DNA from: Owenia fusiformis
Lineage: Eukaryota; Annelida; Polychaeta; Sabellida; Oweniidae
NCBI GenBank assembly: GCA_903813345.2
Contig: CAIIXF020000007.1
Location: forward strand, 29,065,564 to 29,129,563
DNA: 64,000 nt
Direction of reading: 5' to 3'
The notes under the pieces are model-generated. The model was not told the origin of the DNA, did not search any database, and saw only the letters and a list, made by a program, of their open reading frames with translations. The position numbers and the translations under genes were made by a program. Positions 60,501 through 64,000 of the stretch are shown in pieces (position 1 is the first letter of the stretch; the number at the start of each line of letters is the position of its first letter).

Positions 60501-63500
60501 TGTGGAAGTAAGTAGGGCGAAAGTGTGGAAGTAAGTAGGGCGAAAGTGTGGAAGTAAGTAGGGTGAAAGTGTGGAAGTAAGTAGGGTGAAAGTGTGGAAG
60601 TAAGTAGGGTGAAAGTGTGGAAGTAAGTAGGGTGAAAGTGTGGAAGTAAGTAGGGTGAAAGTGTGGAAGTAAGTAGGGTGAAAGTGTGGAAGTAAGTAGG
60701 GTGAAAGTGTGGAAACAGCTTGGAAATAAGAAAATATTTTGGATTTAACTCTAAGTGCCAGTAAACCTGAAGTCAACTAGAATGAGAATGACCAGACAAA
60801 AAGTGAAATGTGGTGAAATTGTACAGAATTAGCTGTTTATTACCTCATGAGAATATTTCAGCGAGAACTAATGTTGTGGTCACATTTGCCCTGATTTTCA
60901 GTACTGGCGCCTGGTCGATGAGTATTTTGTATAGCATTTTTATCGCACTTTGAAAAAGTGCTTTATTGTCATCGTCTTGTGCTGTTGGGCGGGCGGGCGT
61001 GCGGGCGGGCAGCACATAAACCAAATCTTGTCATCAAATTTCCAGGATAACTGCTTACCTGTTCAACTTGAAATTTTTACAGATGCAATAGCAGACTAGT
61101 GCCAAGATCTGATTAGTTATAGGTTAAGGGCATGCTGGGTAAACTACGTGGTGGCCATTTTGAATTTTTCAACAAATCTTGTCATCAAAATTCCAGGAAA
61201 ACCACTTATCCGTTCAACTTGAAAATTTACAGATGCAAGAGCAGACTATTGTCAAGATCTGAATAGGTTTTGGGTATGCTGGCTGAATTACATGGTGGCC
61301 ATTTTGAATTTTTCAATTTGGTGGCCATTTTGAATTTTTCAACTTGCTCCAAATTGACCAAATTTTTTTAAAACATCTACAAGTTCTCAGAAGTTCAAAT
61401 CTGACCTTAGATTTCAGATTTGACCTTTCGTTCACCTTCAGTGACCTTGAAAAGGTCAAAATATTTGATTTTCTAAATTGATATTTTGGATTTAAATTTA
61501 GGTCAGCTTAATTACAAAACACCTACTGAGGTCTGAAAAAGTGAAATTTTCAAGGTCGAAGGTCAAGGTCATTAAACTAGGTCACAGATTTGACCTTTCA
61601 TTCACCTTCAGTGACCTTGAAAAGGTCAAAAAAGTTGATTTTCTAAATTGATATTTCGGATTTAAATTTAGGTCAGCTTAATTACAAAAGACCTACTGAG
61701 GTCTGAAAAAGTGAAAGTTTCAAGGTCAAAGGTCAAGGTCATTGAACTAGGTCACAAATGATGTTATCCAAGTTTCTCAAAGTTTGAGACTACAAATCAA
61801 TTCTTGTCATCAAAATTCCAAGAAAACCGCTAACCTGTTCAACTTGAAATTTTTACACACGCAATAGCAGACTAGTGCCAAGATCTGATTAGGTTTAGGG
61901 CATGCTGGGTAAACTACGTGGTGGCCATTTTGAATTTTTCAACAAATCTTGTCATCAAAATTCCAGGAAAACCACTTATCCATTCAACTTGAAATTTTTA
62001 CAGATGCAAGAGCAGTCTATTGCCAAGATCTGATTAGGTTTTGGGTATGCTGGCTGAATTACATGGTGGCCATTTTGAATTTTTCAATTTGGTGGCCATT
62101 TTGAATTTTTCAACTTGCTCCAAATTGACCAAATTTTTTTTAAAAACATCTACAAGTTCTCAGAAGTTCAAATCTGACCTTAGATTTCAGATTTGACCTT
62201 TCGTTGACCTTCAGTGACCTTAAAAAGGTCAAAAATTTGATTTTCTAAATTGATATTTTGGATTTAAATTTAGGTCAGCTTAATTACAAAACACCTACTG
62301 AGGTCTGAAGTGAAATTTTCAAGGTCGAAGGTCATCAAATTAGGTCACAAACAATGTTATCTAAATTTTCCCAAAGTTCAAGACTACAAATAAATTTTTG
62401 TCATCAAAATTGCAGGAAAACCGCTAACCTTGTCAACTTGAAATGTTTACAGATGCAAGAGCAGACTAGTGCCAAGGTCTGATTAGGTTTTGGCCATGCT
62501 GGGTAAATTGCATGGTGGCCAGTTTGCTCTTCAAAGTGTGATATTTATCACTGTGTGTCTTGTTTTATTTTTTTATTTATTATCATATTCATTCAGTATT
62601 ACATTAACATTCAGTTTGAAACAAAATACTCATCGGCTGGGTGCTGGTATTGAAAATCAGAGCAAATGTGTCCAAGTCATTAGACAGCGACTTGATCACC
62701 TGTAATAATGTAAAGAGAGATTGTGTGTATTAGCATATCGTCATGTGAACACAATCAGTGTGTCATTGTCTGGTTCACGATATTCTCATGTAATCACATT
62801 TCAAGTAATTGCCTTGCAGAAAGTATTACTGACCCCTAAGCTCTGGCAGGAGCCACTGTTGTGTCAGCTCCCCAGGAAGTATGATGTGTTGTTTCAACAC
62901 TATCGTCACGCTGCATGTGCGACATGTAATAATGTCTCCAAGGAACCTGCCCTCTGCCTGCTCTGTGGGCGCCTCGTCTGCTTCAAGCAGAAATGCTGTG
63001 TTGTTGGTCGCAAACACGAAGCAGTGCAGGTATGTACTTTATTATTATTATTATTATATCTTGGTTACCGCCATATTTGGCGAGCAATACCTCATTGGTA
63101 TATTCCGTATTTTACGTATTTTACACTGGAAGATAGAGCCAGAAACCCCTCCTTGGAGGAGCCCTGTGTTCTTTTATGTGCACAGGTACACAGACATACA
63201 GGTACACACCACAGCCTTTTATACGAGTCGTGAACCACTCAGTCAAACACCCAGAATTACATAACGCACAAACAAACTTGTCTGAACCGGGAATCGAACC
63301 CGGGGCCAAGCAATATTGGTAACCTTGACTCTCTCTGCCACTGAGCCATAGCGGGTGGACTCATTCTTGAGCATGTCAACACCACATGTGATGACATATT
63401 GTTATATAGTCTTTAACTTTTTTGTTTGTTTTGTTGTTGCTGTGGTGTTTGGCATTCTGCAGTTAGTTTTTGTTGGCTGGCGTCATTTTACATGTTAATG

Positions 63501-64000
63501 CCTTGTTTATTTATGATCTAATAGGCGGCATATGTAAAATGTGCCATGGGAATATGTACAGATTTCAAAGATTGAAACTACCATGGCCTGGGAGTTTGTT
63601 TGATCCAAAAAGTAATCTGGATTAACTTAAGATATCCTGAAAATTGATCAATTTTTTCAGATAAATTCTAGGATTGTGTAAGTTCATGGCTCCAGTGGTA
63701 ACGAGGAGTTTGATGAAAAATCTGACACTGGAATTCAAAATGGCCACTATTTATATTATCGAAAAATAACTTCAGTAGGCATATATGGCATAGTGACCAA
63801 TATGATTTTAATTTGATTATGTGAACCATGATAATACCTATAACTCTATTTTCATGTTTCATGTATGTTTTTTTGTTACTTTCAGCACTCTATTGAATGT
63901 GGGGCGGGAACTGCCCTCTATCTTATCATCAACACATCATTTATTGTGGTTGTGCGTGGCACTCGAGCAGCTCTTTGGGGCTCCATCTATCTTGATGACC
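26574..64000 (+). CDS. UBR3: E3 ubiquitin-protein ligase UBR3 (3' end outside window)
   Basis: Thirty-five coding exons with matching splice phases encode about 1749 residues up to the window edge; the human protein is about 1888. UBR3 is a RING E3 of the N-recognin family. The UBR box (about residues 80-150, exons 2-3) has the zinc ligands of [33 protein letters not shown] and FCSRH. A conserved basic helical segment ([20 protein letters not shown]) precedes a RING-H2: CSIC near 1150, CGHYLHLDC near 1239, CPVC near 1275. The C-terminal cap contains [20 protein letters not shown] and [10 protein letters not shown] (exons 34-35). The ATG at 26574 is chosen because [20 protein letters not shown] fits the family start and overlaps a YY1-type site. 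Exon coordinates are given in the block entries. Only the last few dozen residues and the stop are missing. Confidence 0.95.
27230..27690. mobile_element. Long imperfect palindrome (MITE) in UBR3 intron 1
   Basis: The left arm (about 27255-27390, including TATTTTAGCATTC and TTTATTAGCAGAACGAAGAG) is answered by the right arm (CTCTTCGTTCTGCCGATAAA, GAATTCTAAAATACTAAGGA). The arms are some 130 bp each with a non-repeated centre. Non-coding. Confidence 0.7.
27778..27808. repeat. Perfect short hairpin
   Basis: CATGGGCTTTCAA and TTGAAAGCCCATG face each other around a 5-bp loop. Its function, if any, is unknown. Confidence 0.6.
28835..29622. mobile_element. Foldback-type repeat F1, long copy
   Basis: It begins ATTATCCCAACGAACGAAGT and ends with TTGTTCGTTGGGAT, then TTGCTACTCCGCAGAGTTGC; ATCCCAACGAAC is inverted at the two ends. 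Just inside is a CCGTC/TGTC simple-repeat tract, then repeated TTCAAAATGGC blocks. Shorter relatives lie at 32258-32671 and 38751-38817. No ORF. Confidence 0.65.
30283..30692. mobile_element. MITE family M1, copy 2
   Basis: Same order as copy 1: ATTACCCAGATGTGAGTAGG, ACCACCAGGTGGCT, GGTCTATAGGGAATCTC, then TCTACTTGCATCTAG. Its right end abuts the CAGGCCCG-type MITE, so that element inserted at or very near the end of this one. Confidence 0.8.
30694..30836. mobile_element. MITE with CAGGCCCGTAGCCAGG ends, copy 2
   Basis: Inverted ends CAGGCCCGTAGCCAGG and CCTGGCTACGGACCTG flank an interior shared, in the other orientation, with copy 1 (for example CACTTTTCAAGTAATTTTAG). The 5-bp flank ATTGT is duplicated (30689-30693 and 30837-30841). 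It sits 166 bp upstream of UBR3 exon 2. Confidence 0.85.
32258..32671. mobile_element. Foldback-type repeat F1, left-truncated copy in UBR3 intron 4
   Basis: It starts in the CGTCCGTCCG tract. Two tandem internal units share GATAACT(T/C)AAATACCAGTGAAC and ATTTCAAAATGGCG blocks. It ends GTTCGGTGGGATTTGCTACT, then CCGTGGAGTTGC, like the right end of the long copy. Confidence 0.65.
33539..33833. mobile_element. piggyBac-like MITE, copy 2
   Basis: TTAA...TTAA boundaries with CCTCTTGA and TCAAGAGG inverted ends. The sequence is the reverse complement of copy 1 at 21111-21409 with moderate divergence. It sits 23 bp after UBR3 exon 6. Confidence 0.8.
34230..36806 (+). CDS. UBR3: UBR3 exons 7-12
   Basis: Exons: 7, 34230-34348; 8, 34697-34806; 9, 35151-35330; 10, 35630-35763; 11, 36188-36280; 12, 36651-36806. 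They encode the helical middle of the protein (for example [60 protein letters not shown]). Exon 12 ends [13 protein letters not shown] with donor CAG|GTATGT in phase 0. Its last 27 bases and this donor are the seed of the repeat array that follows. Confidence 0.93.
35335..35480 (+). repeat. Dispersed repeat D1, copy in UBR3 intron 9
   Basis: Non-coding family with the order ACCACAA(G/A)TGGTGACAT, GGTGTTTGGC-like words, GTAACAAATGGCAGG and TTAATG(C/T)CTTG. Other copies: about 36010-36130, 40585-40730, 44800-44880, 53160-53305 and 63378-63512. All share plus orientation relative to UBR3. Confidence 0.6.
36780..38505 (+). repeat. Tandem array of the exon 12/intron 12 junction
   Basis: Nineteen copies, counting the authentic one, of ATGATGAAACACCC..GACACTCAG|GTATGTAG. 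Each holds 27 bases of exon 12 sequence plus the 5' splice site and about 65 bases of intron. The first units are about 100 bp long, later ones about 90 bp, because GTGTATGTGTATTTA is shortened to GGGCATTTA. Exon-like ACTGGAC is kept in the first copies and is ACTAGAC later. The array fills most of intron 12 (36807-38847). Confidence 0.95.
38751..38817. mobile_element. Foldback-type repeat F1, joined ends only
   Basis: ATTATCCCATCGAATGAAGG is followed almost directly by GATGGAATATGCCACG, then a TGCTGTTATCTAGTTT tail. This looks like a copy that lost its interior. It lies 30 bp before UBR3 exon 13. Confidence 0.5.
38848..41800 (+). CDS. UBR3: UBR3 exons 13-19
   Basis: Exons: 13, 38848-39029; 14, 39343-39476; 15, 39875-40020; 16, 40454-40523; 17, 40809-40902; 18, 41328-41475; 19, 41699-41800. 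Product segments include [40 protein letters not shown] and [20 protein letters not shown]. All phases join. Exons 14 and 18 each have a partial copy in the intron just downstream. Confidence 0.92.
39563..39587 (+). repeat. Partial copy of UBR3 exon 14 inside intron 14
   Basis: CCAGCTGATGTCCATGCTGG plus AAGGA matches exon 14 (39406-39430) with one mismatch. It follows a short AT-rich tract of TGTACAATTCTAT repeats. Confidence 0.8.
40585..40730 (+). repeat. Dispersed repeat D1, copy in UBR3 intron 16
   Basis: Shows CACCAAGAAGTGATGACATA, GTAACAAATGGCAGGCGGTG and an ATGCCTT end, aligned with the other D1 copies. Confidence 0.6.
41491..41522 (+). repeat. Partial copy of UBR3 exon 18 inside intron 18
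   Basis: TCCACCCTCCATGCAATTGT and ATTTGCAGTAC repeat exon 18 (41437-41468) with two mismatches. The two copies are 55 bp apart and straddle the exon 18 donor. Confidence 0.85.
42468..42473 (-). terminator. Poly(A) signal of nested gene A
   Basis: AATAAA on the minus strand about 35 nt downstream of the gene A stop. Confidence 0.6.
42508..45046 (-). CDS. Nested gene A: PAN-domain, Thr-rich repeat, single-pass membrane protein
   Basis: Three exons on the minus strand inside UBR3 intron 19: 44986-45046, 44317-44568 and 42508-43613. They join in phases 1 and 1 to give 472 residues. Exon 1 encodes a signal peptide ([20 protein letters not shown]). Exon 2 encodes a PAN/apple-type domain with [14 protein letters not shown] and KCHLSKANS cysteines. 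Exon 3 encodes 25 repeats of a 9-residue unit SQTTVPINE and a flanking Thr-rich region. [17 protein letters not shown] juxtamembrane motif, one transmembrane helix ([20 protein letters not shown]) and a short basic tail follow. About 19 repeats create N-E-S glycosylation sequons, so the stalk should be heavily glycosylated. I do not recognise the gene. PAN domains bind glycans or proteins, so a cell-surface adhesion or recognition role is inferred. Confidence 0.85.
44640..44880. repeat. TGTCTGTC-rich duplicated sequence with D1 tail
   Basis: Two copies of GAGCTTGAAAAGTC..ATAACCTAATTTGTCTGTCT lie about 90 bp apart, followed by a D1-like end (GTTGGTGGTTTGGTGTTTGA, ATGCCTTG). It lies in intron 1 of nested gene A. 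Confidence 0.5.
46100..47625. repeat. Palindromic minisatellite, about 88-bp unit, about 17 copies
   Basis: Each unit contains two interleaved inverted pairs: GTGACATTG with CAATGTCAC, and TTACATTGATG with CATCAATGTAA, around an AATCCACTATATAACC centre. Copies vary by small indels (ATAT/ATTATAT, GATGG/GACGGGG). It separates nested genes A and B. Minus-strand frames of up to 149 codons arise from the repeat and are not genes. Confidence 0.92.
47972..48426. mobile_element. MITE family M1, copy 3
   Basis: Starts TAATAACCCAGATGCCAGTA, carries ACCACCAGGTGGCTAATT and an (AT)n tract, and ends near TCTACTTGCATCTTG. A CAAATATGATATCACATTGA block is shared with the other copies. It lies between the minisatellite and nested gene B. 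Confidence 0.75.
48541..48546 (-). terminator. Poly(A) signal of nested gene B
   Basis: AATAAA on the minus strand about 46 nt downstream of the gene B stop. Confidence 0.6.
48592..50391 (-). CDS. Nested gene B: PAN-domain, Thr/Ser/Gln-rich repeat, single-pass membrane protein
   Basis: Three exons on the minus strand: 50325-50391, 49890-50147 and 48592-49517. Phases 1 and 1 are identical to nested gene A; the product is 416 residues. Exon 1 is a signal peptide ([20 protein letters not shown]). Exon 2 is the PAN domain ([23 protein letters not shown]), clearly homologous to gene A. Exon 3 opens with [10 protein letters not shown], as gene A opens with [10 protein letters not shown]. It continues into 9-residue repeats of two kinds (STVQTTPSE-like, then SQTTAQTTE-like) and ends with [16 protein letters not shown], a transmembrane helix and a short tail. 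The frame is open throughout. Unlike gene A the repeats carry few N-glycosylation sequons but many Thr/Ser, so O-glycosylation is more likely. Confidence 0.85.
50400..51750. other. UBR3 intron 19, right part: upstream flank of nested gene B
   Basis: No exon or bounded repeat seen. Any promoter of nested gene B should lie in its left part, but I see no convincing TATA box at a fixed distance. Confidence 0.4.
51754..56465 (+). CDS. UBR3: UBR3 exons 20-25 (linker and RING-H2)
   Basis: Exons: 20, 51754-51997; 21, 52320-52823 (504 nt, the longest); 22, 53364-53522; 23, 54956-55086; 24, 55658-55801; 25, 56298-56465. Exon 21 carries the basic segment [20 protein letters not shown]. The RING-H2 is split over exons 22 ([13 protein letters not shown]), 24 ([14 protein letters not shown]) and 25 ([19 protein letters not shown]), with exon 23 as an insert between zinc-binding halves. 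All eight expected zinc ligands are present, so ligase function is likely retained. Confidence 0.93.
52230..52319 (+). repeat. Repeated acceptor-like sequence before UBR3 exon 21
   Basis: TTGTAGCAATCTTGAACTT, TATAGCAATCTCTAACTTT and TTTTGCAGCATTTAATC precede the real acceptor TTTTGCAG|CAATCCCTAACTT. The words AGCAATCYCTAACTT echo the exon 21 start, so up to four AG|CA candidates lie within 90 bp. Confidence 0.7.
52891..53083. mobile_element. hAT-like MITE with CAGTG..CTCCCC ends, copy 2
   Basis: CAGTGATCTCCCC on the left and GGGGAGACTG on the right, with GCACCCACCT blocks inside. Related to 19665-19880. I found no clear target-site duplication. It lies in UBR3 intron 21. Confidence 0.65.
53160..53305 (+). 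repeat. Dispersed repeat D1, copy in UBR3 intron 21
   Basis: ACCACCACAAGTGGTAACAT, GGATGGTGGTTGGTGTTTGG and GTAACAAATGGCAATTTG appear in the D1 order. The copy ends about 60 bp before UBR3 exon 22. Confidence 0.6.
53925..54775. repeat. Minisatellite of about 79-bp units with three-unit higher-order repeat
   Basis: About eleven units of AATAGAGCAAGAAATAGAGT..TTCTTAAAATCGTTG..AAGGTTATAAAA. Variant sites (GTTCTT or GCTCTT; GAAAG or GCGAG; AAAAAAC or AAAAAC) repeat in a fixed three-unit order for three rounds before the pattern breaks. It lies in UBR3 intron 22. Confidence 0.9.
57004..60256 (+). CDS. UBR3: UBR3 exons 26-33
   Basis: Exons: 26, 57004-57137; 27, 57503-57582; 28, 57910-58018; 29, 58315-58418; 30, 58962-59074; 31, 59299-59397; 32, 59564-59689; 33, 60068-60256. 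They encode helical C-terminal sequence, for example [40 protein letters not shown] and [19 protein letters not shown]. All phases join with canonical splice sites. Confidence 0.92.
60328..60713. repeat. 23-bp minisatellite, about 17 copies
   Basis: The unit AGTAGGGTGAAAGTGTGG plus AAGTA is repeated with one variable base (GGGT or GGGC). It starts about 70 bp after UBR3 exon 33. Because 23 is not a multiple of 3, long frames cross it on the minus strand; they are artefacts. Confidence 0.95.
60870..62682. mobile_element. Foldback element of about 1.8 kb with long imperfect inverted ends
   Basis: Left end: ACATTTGCCCTGATTTTCAG, then CGATGAGTATTTTGT. Right end: ACAAAATACTCATCGGCTGG, then TGAAAATCAGAGCAAATGTG. 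The arms are about 65 bp. The interior is two tandem copies of about 750 bp (about 61020-61795 and 61797-62520) with GGTGGCCATTTTGAATTTTT and TGACCTTTCGTT..AGTGACCTT blocks. No ORF. It occupies most of UBR3 intron 33. Confidence 0.75.
62820..64000 (+). CDS. UBR3: UBR3 exons 34-35 (C-terminal cap, incomplete)
   Basis: Exon 34 (62820-63029) encodes [20 protein letters not shown] and the Cys-rich [20 protein letters not shown]. Exon 35 starts at 63886 ([20 protein letters not shown]) and is cut by the window edge in the middle of a codon. The family normally ends a few dozen residues further on. Confidence 0.92.
63040..63350 (-). mobile_element. tRNA-derived SINE
   Basis: On the minus strand a tRNA-like head has A box TGGCTCAGTGG (63338-63348) and B box GGTTCGATTCC (63290-63300), spaced as in RNA polymerase III internal promoters. 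An unrelated body and a 3' (TAA)n-type tail (63040-63057) follow. The tail lies only about 10 bp after the UBR3 exon 34 donor. The orientation is opposite to UBR3. Confidence 0.85.
63378..63512 (+). repeat. Dispersed repeat D1, copy in UBR3 intron 34
   Basis: ACACCACATGTGATGACATA, GTGGTGTTTGGCATTCTG and TTACATGTTAATGCCTTG follow the D1 order. Confidence 0.6.

Noticed and set aside
60324-60776. 150-codon minus-strand frame of [19 protein letters not shown]-like repeats
   Set aside because: A product of a 23-bp tandem repeat read over three units; no domain or gene context.
63288-63350. A functional tRNA gene on the minus strand
   Set aside because: A and B boxes are present, but an acceptor stem and anticodon arm do not fold convincingly, and a SINE body and (TAA)n tail follow.

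Overview
This is an AT-rich, intron-rich animal nuclear window crowded with repeats. The long coding introns, the many small inverted-repeat elements, a tRNA-headed SINE and L1/Tx1-type plus CR1-like LINEs suggest a lophotrochozoan, most likely a bivalve mollusc. That assignment is an inference from style, not from a marker gene. No prokaryotic features were seen.

Two conserved host genes form a head-to-head pair around 26.4-26.6 kb. COMMD4 runs leftward on the minus strand: 8 coding exons, 26362 down to 6695, 199 residues, complete, with every splice phase joining. UBR3, an N-recognin-type E3 ubiquitin ligase, runs rightward from 26574: 35 coding exons in the window, about 1749 residues, with only the last few dozen residues beyond base 64000. 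Their start codons are 211 bp apart, with an ETS-like site at one start and a YY1-like site over the other.

Layout. 1-723: 3' end of an L1/Tx1-like LINE. About 1480-3380: a 5'-truncated, frameshifted CR1/Jockey-group LINE. 3.4-6.7 kb: mostly featureless, with one small minisatellite. 6.7-26.4 kb: COMMD4, whose large intron 5 holds an 8.9-kb L1/Tx1-like element (10360-19266) flanked by an exact 16-bp target-site duplication. Its ORF2 is intact, and its ORF1 ends in a NADAR-like domain. 26.6-64 kb: UBR3, whose introns hold several MITE families, foldback elements, minisatellites and a SINE.

The 9.95-kb UBR3 intron 19 carries two antisense nested genes, which are tandem paralogues. Each has three exons encoding a signal peptide, a PAN/apple domain, a stalk of 9-residue Thr/Ser-rich repeats and a transmembrane segment. 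A palindromic minisatellite of about 88 bp lies between them.

The most unusual features are: (1) the NADAR-like domain in a LINE ORF1, tied to ORF2 by the shared target-site duplication; (2) tandem amplification of the UBR3 exon 12/intron 12 junction into 19 copies of the same 5' splice site; (3) smaller copies of exon 14, exon 18 and the exon 21 acceptor in neighbouring introns; (4) the nested pair of PAN/stalk/membrane genes with diverged repeats.

All coordinates and alignments were made by eye. Exon joins were checked by reading phase; individual boundaries could still be off by a base where a GT or AG choice is ambiguous.
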